A stretch of 55,418 bases of DNA from Prevotella jejuni (GCF_900187995.1 NZ_FZNZ01000026.1:1-55418), one strand, 5' to 3'. Numbered from the stretch's first letter, positions 1-9,692 are shown. Numbers and translations: made by a program. Notes: a model not told the origin generated them from the sequence alone.

Positions 1-790
1 ATGAGCCTAATAGCGTAAAGCTGATAAGGCTAATTGGTCTAATAGTTTATGGCTGATATGGTTAATGGGCCTAATAGTGTAGGGCTGATAGGGCTAATGG
101 GCCTAATAGTGTAGGGCTGATAGGGCTAATGGGCCTAATAGTGATAGGCTGATAAGGCTAATTAGCCTAATAGTGTATGGCTGATAAGGCTTATGGGCCT
201 GGCCTAATGCGTAAGGCTAATAAGACTGATGGGCCTAATAGAACAGGGGCTGATGGGGCTGATGGGGCTAATAGTGTAAGGCTGATAAGGCTAATGGGCC
301 TAATAGTGTAGGGCTTATTGGCCTAATAGCGTTGGGCTGATAAGGCTAATGGGCCTAATAGTTTAGGGCTGATAAGGCTGATGGGGCTAATAGTGTAAGG
401 CTGATAAGACTAATGGGACTAATGTTGTAGGGCTGACAAGACTAATGGGACTAATGTTGTTGGGCTGATATAGCTAATGGGCCTAATAGCGTAAGGCTAA
501 TAAGGCTGATGGGTCTAATAGTGTAGGACTAATGAGACTAATGGCGTAAGACTATAAGGCTAATGAACCTTATACTGTAGGGCTGATAAAGCTAATGAGA
601 CTAATGGCGTTGGGCTGATTGGGCTAATAGGCCTAATAGAATAGGGCTGATATGGCTAATGGGCCTAATAGCGTAAGGCTAATAAGGCTAATGGGTCTAA
701 TAGTGTAGAGCCTAATAGCGTAAGGCTGATTTGGCTGATGGACCTTATACTGTAGGGATAATAGGGCTGATGGGCCTATAGTGTTATATA
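1..790. repeat. R1 array: degenerate GGGCTAAT tandem repeats
   Basis: About 790 bases made almost wholly of variants of a roughly 10-base unit (GGGCTAATG, GGCCTAATAG, AGGCTGATAA). In places it settles into a 32-base higher-order unit, for example around 70-165. Stop codons occur on the plus strand and the minus-strand open frame at 633-815 is only a by-product of the repeat. The same unit returns at 10738-10790, 11376-11625 and 12309-12346, always with the G-rich strand on the plus strand. No coding content is supported. The array may continue past the left edge of the window. Confidence 0.9.
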
Positions 791-952
791 CTAACAGAGT
801 ATAGTTTTCATGCATAATTATAAAATAATTTGCTTTATATTATATTTTTTAATAACTTTGTAATGGTAATTAATCTATTACAACTCACTTTAAATACTTG
901 GCTTAATCCAGCAAATTATCTCTTTATGTTATATCCTTTAAACTAACTTAAT
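791..952 (+). other. AT-rich leader of the CotH-like gene
   Basis: An AT-rich stretch between the R1 array and the gene starting at 953. It is the natural place for that gene's promoter. I see only an imperfect match to the Bacteroidota -7 box (TATCCTTTA near 931-939) and no clear -33 element, so no promoter is called. Confidence 0.35.
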
Positions 953-2377
953 ATGATTAATTTATATCGTTTTTTTACTTTAATGGTAGTTTTGATAAGT
1001 AGTAGTTTAGCTACTTTTGCACAATCCAATAACGTTCTGCCAACTGATTTAGGTCAGTCTATTCCTGTATTAGTGCTGCGAGGTACGTTTAGTAGTGAAT
1101 ACCAAAATGGGACAGTGGACTTTTATAGCTCACAAGGTGTAACTCCTGTCAGTTACGAGGCTAAGATAAAGTGGCGAGGAGGAAGTACTAACACTGAAGG
1201 TAAACATAAACGTAATTATAAGATAAAGTTTAAGGAGAAACAGCAGTTCTTCGGTTTGAAAGCTGACAAGAATTGGATATTAGATGCTGGTCAACAAGAC
1301 TTGTTTAGACTGCGTAACCGTATAGCTACTGAGTTATGGACTGACTTTGCGTGTAAGCCTTACTACACTGCAGACGGAGCCGAGGTCGTTACCGGTGTTA
1401 GAGGCCGAGTGGTAGAGGTCTTCCTAAATGACGAGTATGTCGGAATTTATAGCTTGACAGAAACGATGGACAATAAGACGTTAGGTCTAAAACAGTCGAA
1501 GAAAGGCATTATCCACGGTCAGTTATGGAAGACGAGTGGGCGTGGATTATCGATGATGTATAATACTCCTTCAGCATTTGATAACACTTCTTCAACTTGG
1601 GATAGCTTTGAGACAAAGTATCCAGATATTAAGGATGTTAATCCTACAGACTATTCACCCTTATGGAAGGCTATTAACTTTGTAGTGAATAGTAGTGATG
1701 AGGAGTTCAAAGATTCAGTTGCTTACTATTTTGATTTACCTGTTGTTGAGGACTATTATATCTATACTCAAACTTTATGTGCAGTTGATAATATTGGAAA
1801 GAATATGTACTGGGCAATATATGACAGTAAGGAATCACCAAAGATTACTTTTGCTGTTTGGGATTTAGACTTGACAGTTGGTAACTCCTATCTTAAAGTT
1901 TATGATGAGAAATATACGTTACCTAACCATATCATAAAAGGGTATTTCAATTTGATAAAGCGTTTGATAGCCACGAATGCAGGTAATTTCAATTCACAGG
2001 TGAGGGAGCGATACTGGTCAGCAAGAAAGGATGTTTTGTCGACAGACAGTCTGATTGCACGTTATAAAAGCTATTACCAGTTATTAAAGAAATGTGGAGC
2101 AGCTGAAAGAGAAACACAGCGATGGAGTGGGGACACGGATATATTAGAGCAAAAGATTGATTATGACAAAGAGATGGAGCATATTGCCAATTGGATTACT
2201 CGTCACATGAAAGTGCTTGATAGGCAATTGTTTAATGATCCTAATGCTATAAAGCCTTCCCGAGTAGCAGCAAAAGAGTCGGATGATGTCTATACGCTTC
2301 AAGGAATAAAGGTCGATCCCAATCATTTGGGTAGTGGAGTTTACATCAAAGGTCGTAAGAAAATATTTATAAAATAG
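953..2377 (+). CDS. CotH-like exported protein
   Basis: A 474-residue exported protein. Residues 1-23 are a signal peptide ending TFA before QSNN. The body matches the CotH kinase-like family: the RGGST motif is followed by a basic KRNYKIKF strand (about residues 72-95), then NWIL, RLRNRIATELW, an EVFLNDEYVGIYSLTE strand and a VWDLDLTVG motif (about 303-309) with the Asp pair typical of the kinase-like active site. The C-terminus (YTLQGIKV to the final lysine) resembles the short tail on many exported Prevotella proteins. In other organisms CotH proteins phosphorylate coat proteins; the substrate here is unknown. It stands alone between the R1 array and an R2 element. Confidence 0.8.
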   Translation: MINLYRFFTLMVVLISSSLATFAQSNNVLPTDLGQSIPVLVLRGTFSSEYQNGTVDFYSSQGVTPVSYEAKIKWRGGSTNTEGKHKRNYKIKFKEKQQFFGLKADKNWILDAGQQDLFRLRNRIATELWTDFACKPYYTADGAEVVTGVRGRVVEVFLNDEYVGIYSLTETMDNKTLGLKQSKKGIIHGQLWKTSGRGLSMMYNTPSAFDNTSSTWDSFETKYPDIKDVNPTDYSPLWKAINFVVNSSDEEFKDSVAYYFDLPVVEDYYIYTQTLCAVDNIGKNMYWAIYDSKESPKITFAVWDLDLTVGNSYLKVYDEKYTLPNHIIKGYFNLIKRLIATNAGNFNSQVRERYWSARKDVLSTDSLIARYKSYYQLLKKCGAAERETQRWSGDTDILEQKIDYDKEMEHIANWITRHMKVLDRQLFNDPNAIKPSRVAAKESDDVYTLQGIKVDPNHLGSGVYIKGRKKIFIK

Positions 2378-2394
2378 TAGCTTTACAAAACCAA

Positions 2395-2614
2395 TATATG
2401 CTTTTTTTGATTTAAGAAGACGCCCTTCTTGCTTCAAGAACATGCCCTTCTTGCCTATAGAAGACGCCCTTCTTGAACCATGAAAGGCGTCTTCTTCGGT
2501 GTTGCTTGTAACCTTCTGAATATGTGATGGTTGCGAGTAACAATTAGTATGTATGTCTTGTACTTTCTCCCCAACCTCCTATACGAATTTACGTAACGAT
2601 TTTTCGTAATGTAA
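2395..2614. repeat. R2 element, copy 1
   Basis: Core at 2413-2497: three direct units of the AAGAAGACGCCCTTCTTG / AAGAACATGCCCTTCTTG type, then an inverted unit (AAGGCGTCTTCTT). It is followed by GCTTGTAAC, a spacer with GTGATGGTTGCGAG, and a box CGTAACGATTTTTCG at 2591-2606. The same order of core, spacer and GTAATGATTTTT box is seen in other copies. It starts about 35 bases after the CotH stop codon. It is transcribed on neither strand with certainty; the paired units could form strong hairpins in RNA. Confidence 0.8.
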
Positions 2615-2632
2615 CAGACGCTGATAGGCGTT

Positions 2633-2658
2633 CTACACTATAATTATTGATAGTGTAG
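2633..2658. terminator. Hairpin between CotH-like gene and nuclease gene
   Basis: CTACACTAT and ATAGTGTAG form a perfect 9-bp stem with an 8-base loop, seven bases beyond the stop of the minus-strand nuclease gene. There is no clean T run on either side, so a terminator role is plausible but unproven. Confidence 0.45.
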
Positions 2659-2664
2659 ATAAGC

Positions 2665-3594
2665 TTATTTGATATTCCAAATGAGAGTCATTTGGTCGTG
2701 TGATTTAGATTCTACGTTACGCTCAATATCGTCAGGAAGATTACAGAAGAAGTCGATACCAGTTTTCTCCTCGAGTTCTTTGATGCTAACAACATAAGGT
2801 TTAAGTGATGTTCCGCTATTGTTTTCGTGCTTAAACCAGAAACCGATAGCTTTGTATTGCCACTCTCCTTGTCCTTTCACTTTATATTTCATCAGAGCAG
2901 CAGAGAAGAAATAAGTAGGGACAATAAACTTATTTCTGATATAGGTAAATTGTCCTTGATTGTCAATCGTACCGCCGCGGCAAATGAACAGTGTATCCTT
3001 AGATCCACCAGTGGCAGTGATGTAGGTTCTCATCTTCCTCTCCATCACTTCCCAGATACCAGCATTAAAGCCATGAACCTGCGGTTGCATATTACTAAGG
3101 AAGAAAGTTTGGTCATTAGACTCTCGGCTGTTCACCCTGTCTTGAGAGGGACAAAGGTGTCCATGGTCATAGCCAGATCCATAATAGGGGTCGTCTGAGA
3201 AGAAAGCATTAGCGGTCCATAGAGGGTCCATAGGGTAGAGGTTAGGACTTTTTGGTGACTTTCTTTCTGTATTCTGTTGTGCATTACTTGCATAAATCTG
3301 ATAGCACGTCCATCGATTCGACATCTTCTCTATGTCCCATTCAACGCTATAATTCACCTCTCCAGTCCTCAGTTTATGAGTGAGGACAGTACTGTGACCA
3401 TCCTTTAATTTAGGGAACTCCAAGTGATGTGTCTCACTACGTAAGTCTTTAAGATTAGAGTTTATGTTATTGGTAATATCCACCGTTCCCCCTGTATTAG
3501 TAGAACTATCATCATCCTTACTACATGCAGTAAACAAGGCGAGCGAAAGGAGTGTAACTACCCATACGTTTCTTTTTCGTGTTATCTTATACAT
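2665..3594 (-). CDS. DNA/RNA non-specific endonuclease (NUC1 family) lipoprotein
   Basis: A 309-residue protein from the ATG at 3592-3594. A longer frame exists to 3675, but this start puts the signal sequence at the N-terminus. Residues 1-23 with FTAC form a lipobox, Cys24 being lipidated. The Ser/Asp/Thr-rich linker is followed by a NUC1 domain: DHGHLCPSQDR (about 143-153) matches the DRGH active-site motif with His146 as the general base, and the LSNMQPQ...FNAGIW segment (about 167-181) supplies the metal-binding Asn. Enzymes of this family cut DNA and RNA to short oligonucleotides. Location on the outer membrane is inferred. The variant DHGH in place of DRGH is noted. It likely feeds the receptor system encoded at 4190-9396. 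Confidence 0.88.
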   Translation of the reverse strand: MYKITRKRNVWVVTLLSLALFTACSKDDDSSTNTGGTVDITNNINSNLKDLRSETHHLEFPKLKDGHSTVLTHKLRTGEVNYSVEWDIEKMSNRWTCYQIYASNAQQNTERKSPKSPNLYPMDPLWTANAFFSDDPYYGSGYDHGHLCPSQDRVNSRESNDQTFFLSNMQPQVHGFNAGIWEVMERKMRTYITATGGSKDTLFICRGGTIDNQGQFTYIRNKFIVPTYFFSAALMKYKVKGQGEWQYKAIGFWFKHENNSGTSLKPYVVSIKELEEKTGIDFFCNLPDDIERNVESKSHDQMTLIWNIK

Positions 3595-3734
3595 TCTTTT
3601 GTTTTTGGGTGGTTGATGTAAAAGTTTTAATGTTGTTAGCGCAGTCAGAACAGGGGGCAACGCAATGCATCCCACTATTCACTTTACTCCATTAAATAGT
3701 AGACAAAAAAAGTGTTTGTGCTTTGTTGAAAGCA

Positions 3735-3778
3735 AAAGTGCGAGCAAACGTATATGCAACTACGTTTGTTCGCACTTT
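3735..3778 (-). terminator. Terminator of rpmE2
   Basis: AAAGTGCGAGCAAACGT pairs with ACGTTTGTTCGCACTTT, a 17-bp stem with one mismatch and a 10-base loop. On the minus strand it lies 30 bases after the rpmE2 stop and is followed by TTTTGCTTTC, which suits an intrinsic terminator. Confidence 0.7.
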
Positions 3779-3808
3779 GTATGTAATAATGTCGAAGGGT
3801 ATTATCGA

Positions 3809-4060
3809 TTACTTCTTCAACTTACCGTAACGGCTCATGAAGCGGTCAACACGACCTGCTGTATCGACAAGCTTGCTCTTACCGGTATAGAATGGGTGAG
3901 AGGTGCTTGAGATTTCGACTTTTACCACTGGGTAAGTTTCGCCTTCAAATTCTACTGTCTCTGAAGTCTTGCATGTAGACTTTGTAAGGAACATATCACC
4001 GTTGGACATATCCTTGAATACGACGGGGCGATAGTTTTCTGGATGAATACCTTGTTTCAT
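3809..4060 (-). CDS. rpmE2: Ribosomal protein bL31, type B
   Basis: An 83-residue protein starting [17 protein letters not shown], the signature of the type B L31 family. It has the conserved [10 protein letters not shown] segment near residues 51-60 and the terminal RFMSRYGK. No CxxC zinc motif is present, as expected for the zinc-free type B paralogue. It binds the 50S central protuberance. It sits between the nuclease gene and the receptor operon on the same strand, but has its own promoter and terminator, so it is probably not part of that system. Confidence 0.95.
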   Translation of the reverse strand: MKQGIHPENYRPVVFKDMSNGDMFLTKSTCKTSETVEFEGETYPVVKVEISSTSHPFYTGKSKLVDTAGRVDRFMSRYGKLKK

Positions 4061-4141
4061 TTTGTTTTTATCTAATTGTTAATAATGTGCTTACTATTGT
4101 CTCTCCATTAACTAAAACGGAGTTAGACACTTTATAGGGTG

Positions 4142-4149
4142 CAAAATTA
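4142..4149 (-). promoter_or_regulatory. -7 box upstream of rpmE2
   Basis: On the minus strand TAATTTTG matches the Bacteroidota -7 consensus TAnnTTTG, 82 bases before the rpmE2 start. It lies in the loop side of a GGGTGCA...TGCACCC inverted repeat (4138-4168), which may also serve the end of the upstream operon. Confidence 0.6.
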
Positions 4150-4189
4150 CGAATAATTCTGCACCCTGCCAAATATTTTAAGCTGTTTT

Positions 4190-5536
4190 TTATTTAACTT
4201 CTACGTTCTTGATCTCCCATGTGCCAGCTGCTGATATTCCATCACAAGTGTAGAGGAAACCTATGCGGACATTGCTTTGGCCAGCATACGCAGAAAGATT
4301 ACAAGTTGGAGTAACGAACTTCCAGTCTTTAGCAGGATACGTAGAAACAGGGACATCATGCCAAGTTGTTCCGTCAGTTGATACTTGAACTTTGAAGTTG
4401 TCAGCTGCTGTTGTGAAGAAGTTTGCTGCAACTTGGAAGGTTAAGGTTGCTGATGTCTTTCCAACAAGACTAAACGCTGGTGACTCTAAGCGACTTTGTG
4501 CTGCATAATTGGTATTATTCTTATATGATGATGCCTTCATCTGTTTTCTACTGGCATCATGTTTCCAAACGAAAGAAAGGCCTGCTGGGAGCGTAATATT
4601 ATTGATAGTAAAGTTATCCATACCAGTCTCAAACTTAGCAGTAAGACCAGTAGCAGCAGGCTGAGGAGTTGAAGCACCGCTGATAGAGATAATCTTATTG
4701 TTCTTATCAACCTCCATGATGACCTTGCCCTGCTTATTGGTGAAAGCCTTTAAGTTACCCTTAACAACTACCGTCTGACCAGCCTGAAGGTCGGTCTTAG
4801 CAGCGAAGTCAGCACCATTAAGACCCTTACCAGAGAATACCTGGAGCGTCTTGTCCGTACCATTATCAGAGATATAGTAAGTGATACTCTTATAGTTCTC
4901 GTTATAAGAAACCACCTCAGAGATGATACCCTTAACGTAAGCCTCACCCGTAGTAGTCTGGTTAGCTTGAATCTTCTGTACAGCTTCAGCAACAGACCAT
5001 GCCGTAGCCTCAGTGTTCAAGTCGGCTGTTGGTGTTGGCTGAGTAGCCTTATTGCCATTAAGCGAGTAGATATAGTTACCCTGTGTGAACTCCTTCGTAC
5101 CCTTGAAGTTTACAAGTTTACCATAGACAACAACCTTATCACCAGCGTTAAGTTTGTCATTTGCAGTAAACTTCTTATTACCGAGCGCATAACCACGATA
5201 GACAGTTAGCTGTCCGTTAGTCGTTCCGTCGTCAGAGATGAGGTAGGTAGCGTTACCATAGTTGGCAGCGTCAATCTCCTTAACGCTAACGATAGTACCA
5301 GAAACATATACCTCTTTATCAAGGTCCTGACCCGCCTCAATATACTTTAAGGCAGCAGCAACGTTGAATGGGTCAGCCTCAGTACCTGTTCCAACAGTAG
5401 GAGTGGTAGGCGTGTTAGTATTGTTATTGGTATCCTCATCAAAGGTAACACTGTATGGAGCAGGGACGTTCTCACAACTTGTAAAGGCCGTAGCAGTCAT
5501 CGCCAGCGCCATGATTGAATAAATAAACTTTTTCAT
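4190..5536 (-). CDS. Lipoprotein with two OB-like (DUF6359-type) domains
   Basis: A 448-residue lipoprotein: signal with TSC lipobox, Cys21. After an Asn/Thr linker come two related domains (about 50-165 and 177-290), each with a V.G.I..V strand, a YGNATYLISDDGT-type hairpin, a L.VYRG strand and a GDKVVVYGKL strand. These resemble OB-fold nucleic-acid-binding modules annotated as DUF6359/DUF5689 in Bacteroidota. Residues about 295-448 form a separate beta-rich domain (FETGMDNFTI..., ending WEIKNVEVK) of the jelly-roll type common on surface proteins. It is the last gene of a three-gene operon, 23 bases after the DUF5689 gene. A surface-exposed ligand-binding role is inferred; the ligand is not shown by sequence. 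Confidence 0.75.
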   Translation of the reverse strand: MKKFIYSIMALAMTATAFTSCENVPAPYSVTFDEDTNNNTNTPTTPTVGTGTEADPFNVAAALKYIEAGQDLDKEVYVSGTIVSVKEIDAANYGNATYLISDDGTTNGQLTVYRGYALGNKKFTANDKLNAGDKVVVYGKLVNFKGTKEFTQGNYIYSLNGNKATQPTPTADLNTEATAWSVAEAVQKIQANQTTTGEAYVKGIISEVVSYNENYKSITYYISDNGTDKTLQVFSGKGLNGADFAAKTDLQAGQTVVVKGNLKAFTNKQGKVIMEVDKNNKIISISGASTPQPAATGLTAKFETGMDNFTINNITLPAGLSFVWKHDASRKQMKASSYKNNTNYAAQSRLESPAFSLVGKTSATLTFQVAANFFTTAADNFKVQVSTDGTTWHDVPVSTYPAKDWKFVTPTCNLSAYAGQSNVRIGFLYTCDGISAAGTWEIKNVEVK

Positions 5537-5559
5537 ATTCTGTATTGTTATTTGTCTTG

Positions 5560-6795
5560 TTAATTAATTGAGATAATCTTACTGTTGCGTCCAACCTGTG
5601 GGTTTGAGGTTGGTTCGTAGTAATCTAAGGTGCCAAGGATGACCACCTTCTTTCCTACAGCAATCTGTGATGCGCTTGTGAACTTATCGCCATTCAAGAA
5701 CAAGCCACGGAACACCTGCAACTGGTCAGTTGGTGTACCATCGTTAGACAGGTAGTAGCGAGCATTACCATACTGAGTTGACACCTCATCTATCTGTGAG
5801 ATGATACCCTTGATATAGTAAGTGTTAGCATCCTTCTTATTCAACTTAGCGTATGCCAAGGCACGTGTGATGTCCAATGGGTTAGTCTGTGTACCATCAC
5901 CCTTGCCAGGGAGTCCCTTAAATGGGTCGACCTTCTCAGCAGCCTTGATGTCATCAAGAGAGCGGATGATAATTTCCCACTGGTTATTAAAGCGTTTGAA
6001 GATACCAACGATATCAACCTTACCCGTTGGAACCTTGCTATTAGCGAATTTAGCAAAGTTACTGTTGTAAACGATAACCTTTCTGCCATCCTGCTCGTTT
6101 AGGGTCCAGCTAACGCTACCCGCACCACCGTTAGCATCAGCGAAAGTATCAGTAACCTTACTGCTGTTGCTACTCTTAAAGCTAACGTTACGGATGATAC
6201 CCAACTTACCACCATCAGTATCGAGGTCCCAAGTGGTAGTGTTGGTACCAGAAGCAAACTCAGTAGGTTCGACCTTATTGCCAGAAGAGAGAATCTTATA
6301 GTGCTGGTCCCAAACAGCACGGCTTATACGACCAATGGTTGTAGCGCCAGCAGCATTCATAGAAGGAACGCCAATCTGTGCCTGCTTACCATAGTTACCA
6401 ACGTAAAGGTCCTTTAGACTAACCAAGATCTCCGTACCGATAGGTAGTGCACCATGCAATCCCCCCTGTGCAACACTAACAATAATAGCACCAGTTGCGT
6501 CCTGCAAAGCCAATTCCTGATAGATGTTACCAGCAACGTCAGTACTTGTAACCACCGCCTTAATCTTTATGTCGTCCGTAACCTTAGCATAGCTGATGCC
6601 ATTACGATAGTCAGTAGCTATATAGTTAGCAAACTTACTCTTCAGTTGAGCAATAGAGATGACATTCGTCTCAGCCAGTTCGTTGTTGCCGTAAGGAGCT
6701 GAACCAGTATCAGCAGGTTCAGCGTAGCTATCGCCCATACATGCTGCAAAGAGCACGCAGACAGCTGCCATCATTAAATATTTCAGTTTCTTCAT
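5560..6795 (-). CDS. DUF5689-domain lipoprotein
   Basis: A 411-residue lipoprotein (FAAC lipobox, Cys19). Residues about 45-270 match the DUF5689 pattern: IAQLKSKF, IKAVVTSTDVAGNIYQELALQDATGAI and a GTEILVSLKDLYVGNYG strand, an OB-like topology. Residues about 305-411 repeat the DUF6359-type module of the next gene (YYIKGIISQIDEVSTQYGNA, LQVFRG). It lies 21 bases after the TonB-dependent receptor gene and 23 before the second lipoprotein gene, so the three are almost surely one transcript. By analogy with SusC/SusD pairs it should sit over the receptor as a substrate-binding lid; that is inference. Confidence 0.8.
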   Translation of the reverse strand: MKKLKYLMMAAVCVLFAACMGDSYAEPADTGSAPYGNNELAETNVISIAQLKSKFANYIATDYRNGISYAKVTDDIKIKAVVTSTDVAGNIYQELALQDATGAIIVSVAQGGLHGALPIGTEILVSLKDLYVGNYGKQAQIGVPSMNAAGATTIGRISRAVWDQHYKILSSGNKVEPTEFASGTNTTTWDLDTDGGKLGIIRNVSFKSSNSSKVTDTFADANGGAGSVSWTLNEQDGRKVIVYNSNFAKFANSKVPTGKVDIVGIFKRFNNQWEIIIRSLDDIKAAEKVDPFKGLPGKGDGTQTNPLDITRALAYAKLNKKDANTYYIKGIISQIDEVSTQYGNARYYLSNDGTPTDQLQVFRGLFLNGDKFTSASQIAVGKKVVILGTLDYYEPTSNPQVGRNSKIISIN

Positions 6796-6816
6796 AATCG
6801 TTTCCTGTCGTTAGTT

Positions 6817-9396
6817 TTAGAATTTATAAGCTACATTCAACATACCATTGATACCATTTACATAATATTTCTTAGGATTGCGGTAGAAGTCGTATGCACG
6901 AGTTGTAGCCGCACCAGTTGTCTTGTTGACGGTATAGTTACTACGGCTCTGTTCATAACCACCACTAACAATCTTCTGATTGTTCAGTAAGTTGGTAATC
7001 ATCAAGTTGATTGACAGACTTCCATGACGGAGATAAAGACTCTTACCGATAGACGCATCGAGCATAAAGCCCCCATGTCCCTCACTCTGTGCGTAAGGAG
7101 TATAATTGCCATCAGCATCCATACCGCCAAGGGAGGTACCCATTGTGCGGAGAGTATTGCCGTAACTAAGGCTTGGAGCGTAGGAGAGGTAGATACGATC
7201 ATAGTAGTTACCGCTCAAGTCAATGAACCATCCACCTTTGTGATAGCTAAGGATAGCGCTGTAGACACTTAGTGGTGTACTTGCTTCGCGCATCCCCTTA
7301 TTGTAAACAACATCCTTGTTGTAGGTGCTCTTAGTAGAATTCAAGTAGATAACATCCGCATTGTTAGCATTCTTAGCCTCGCTCCAAGTACCGAGAGTCT
7401 TGAAGTTAAGGAAGCTTGTGAGCTTGAAGTCAAGTCCCAACTCAATACCATAATAATTCTTCTTCATGTTAGTCATGCTAACGTATGTGAAGGAGTTAGC
7501 ATCATCGAAATAGAAGTTCTGCCACTCGGTCACGTGTGTCATGTGGTTGTAGTAGCCACTGAGGTTAGCACGGAGCCAACTACCAGAGTACTGATAGCTA
7601 AGTTCGCTTGAGAAAACACGCTCATTGTGGAGGTTAAGAACAAAGTCATTATTCATCTCAGGAGCAGCAAAAGCGGTGTTAGCATTGGGTGCACGGTGCT
7701 CATAACCCAGTCCGAGAGAGATAACATTGCCGCCACCAAGGGTAATATTAGCGTTAGACTTGAAACCACCTGTTAGGAAATCAGCATGCTTACTCTTGCC
7801 GTCAGAATTGTCAGCAAACATACCATTGCGCATGTGACCTACACGATACATGTTGTCATAGCCAACTTTAGCAGCGATCATATAGTGGAGCTTGCCAATC
7901 GTCTGTGCGTAGTTTGACCAGAGCTGACCACGACGTACGTTGATGTTATAGTCGTAACCGAATGTATCGCCCTCATATACAAGCTTTCCTAAGCCCAAAG
8001 TACTCATTGTGTTAAGGTCGTATTGTACACGTGGGTCGGATGTTGCGTAGGTTCCGACAGCGTAAGTATTGATGTTATGGAAACTCTTTGCGCCCAAGAG
8101 GTCTTCCATTGTCTGATAGTGACGAGCTAAGGTTTGACCGAGAGAGAGACCAACGTTAAGTACTTTATTCTTACCGATACGGTTTGTAAGGGTAGAAGAA
8201 AGCCGTGTTGTCATCGCATCAGTGTGCTTAGCCTGCAAGTAGTAAAGAGCGTCCTCGCCGTTAGCTGCCGCCTGTCGGTTAGCATAGTAAAGGCGATCCC
8301 ACTGAATTTGTCGATTCTCCTTATTGCCCCACCAGTTGACAGCTGTCTGCCAATCAGAGAAAGCCTGTGCTGTACGGTAGCGTGTATCATTCTGATCCCA
8401 TACATCATAGTAGCTACTTGGAAGGTTCTTCCAGTAGTCAGGCTGTGGGTTCTCGCTATTGTTATAGTTCAGTTTCGTACTCTTATACATAGAATACTGA
8501 GCAAAGAGACTTGTCGTCAACTTCATCTTCTTGTTGATATCCCAATCCCAAGTGAGGATAGCAGAAGGTGCGAAATCGTTTACAACACGGCTATTGCGCT
8601 TGTGACCATTCTGATAACCCCAGTATGGATTGTACTGATAATCATTGGCAAGCCAGTAAGCCTCGTCAGTACTTGCGCCCTGTGTAGAACGCTCAGTTGG
8701 GTTACCCCATGTAGACAAAGCTAAAGAATGACCATTGTTCCACTTCTTCTGAACACCGAAGTAGTAAGACAATGAGTTATAGAAAGTACCCTCAACGTAA
8801 CCACGGTTAGCCCAACGATAAGCAACGCTGGCAGCAATAGCCCAGCCCTTAGCGTTGAATCCACTTGCATAGTTGTACATACCACGAAGGGTATAGTTAC
8901 GGTTTGCAGCAGAAAGAGTGATACGATGACCACCTGCCATTGAACCAGCACGGAAATCATAGTTGTTAGTTCCAGCCAAGGCAGTCATTGAGAAGTTGTT
9001 ATTCTCAAATGGAAGTGCATAGTCAACGTTACGTGTCTGTTGGTTAATACCACCAACCATAGAATAGCGGAACTGGCCACTTTCCATATCGTTCATAGGT
9101 GCTCCATTGATATAAACATCGTTATATTTCTGGTTCAGAGCACGGTAACGGAACCGCATGGGCGAATACAAGAAACCCACTTGTGAAGCATAGACGTTAC
9201 TGTTTGAGTTGAGAATCGTTACATTTTCGTTCATGTCATTGTTCTCACCTAACTGCGCTTCAGTGAAGGTGAACGCCGATTCATCCATAGCGTTGGCCGT
9301 CTGCTCCTGCTGGCTCGTCTTTGTATCGGTATTCTGTGCGACCATCATAGACGAACTACATAGTGCTAAAACGGCAAGTTTCAGCTTTTTCTGCAT
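6817..9396 (-). CDS. TonB-dependent outer-membrane receptor
   Basis: An 859-residue outer-membrane protein. The signal peptide ends near Ala20 (MMVA-Q). Residues about 50-160 resemble a plug domain (VTILNSN, RFRYRALNQKYNDVYINGAPMND), followed by a long beta-barrel rich in alternating aromatic strands and ending LNVAYKF, with the terminal Phe needed for BAM recognition. It has no N-terminal carboxypeptidase-like domain, unlike SusC proteins, and I see no clear TonB box. It leads the operon with the two OB-like lipoproteins and is divergent from a secreted EEP nuclease. Transport of an oligonucleotide or nucleotide product is my inference from the neighbours. Confidence 0.82.
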   Translation of the reverse strand: MQKKLKLAVLALCSSSMMVAQNTDTKTSQQEQTANAMDESAFTFTEAQLGENNDMNENVTILNSNSNVYASQVGFLYSPMRFRYRALNQKYNDVYINGAPMNDMESGQFRYSMVGGINQQTRNVDYALPFENNNFSMTALAGTNNYDFRAGSMAGGHRITLSAANRNYTLRGMYNYASGFNAKGWAIAASVAYRWANRGYVEGTFYNSLSYYFGVQKKWNNGHSLALSTWGNPTERSTQGASTDEAYWLANDYQYNPYWGYQNGHKRNSRVVNDFAPSAILTWDWDINKKMKLTTSLFAQYSMYKSTKLNYNNSENPQPDYWKNLPSSYYDVWDQNDTRYRTAQAFSDWQTAVNWWGNKENRQIQWDRLYYANRQAAANGEDALYYLQAKHTDAMTTRLSSTLTNRIGKNKVLNVGLSLGQTLARHYQTMEDLLGAKSFHNINTYAVGTYATSDPRVQYDLNTMSTLGLGKLVYEGDTFGYDYNINVRRGQLWSNYAQTIGKLHYMIAAKVGYDNMYRVGHMRNGMFADNSDGKSKHADFLTGGFKSNANITLGGGNVISLGLGYEHRAPNANTAFAAPEMNNDFVLNLHNERVFSSELSYQYSGSWLRANLSGYYNHMTHVTEWQNFYFDDANSFTYVSMTNMKKNYYGIELGLDFKLTSFLNFKTLGTWSEAKNANNADVIYLNSTKSTYNKDVVYNKGMREASTPLSVYSAILSYHKGGWFIDLSGNYYDRIYLSYAPSLSYGNTLRTMGTSLGGMDADGNYTPYAQSEGHGGFMLDASIGKSLYLRHGSLSINLMITNLLNNQKIVSGGYEQSRSNYTVNKTTGAATTRAYDFYRNPKKYYVNGINGMLNVAYKF

Positions 9397-9436
9397 AGTT
9401 GATTACATTAATAGGTGTTATACTATAGACTGCAAA

Positions 9437-9444
9437 GTAACGAA
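9437..9444 (-). promoter_or_regulatory. -7-like box upstream of the receptor operon
   Basis: On the minus strand TTACTTTG, one mismatch from TAnnTTTG, about 40 bases before the receptor start. The 296-base gap to the divergent EEP gene (9397-9692) otherwise shows no repeat or RNA element I recognise. Confidence 0.45.
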
Positions 9445-9692
9445 ATAAATTTGGAAATAGAAAGTCTTTTTGATGAATTTTTCGAGAATTATGCGTAAAT
9501 GTCGGATTAATTGCCGATATTTGCAAACCAAACGAGACTGTGTTCTGGGATTTGGTTACGAGCGTCATGTTGTCTATAGTTTGTAGGCAAGGTTAGACCC
9601 AATTATGCTCTTGTATCCGTTTTATTATTGAAATCCAGGTTGAAGGTAGTCTTCGTTCAGACACGCTGATAAAAACAACAACATAAAAGATA

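Noticed and set aside
1..790. R1 array as telomere or as a coding repeat protein
   Set aside because: The unit is too variable and resembles telomeric repeats only by chance; open frames on it are short and broken, including the 60-codon minus frame at 633-815.
2413..2497. R2 core as a CRISPR array
   Set aside because: Units are only 16-18 bases, spacers are 2-8 bases and not unique in length, and units occur in both orientations; no cas genes are present.
4138..4168. Riboswitch before rpmE2
   Set aside because: Only one GGGTGCA/TGCACCC pair is visible; no conserved aptamer core. A zinc-responsive control is plausible but no site could be seen.
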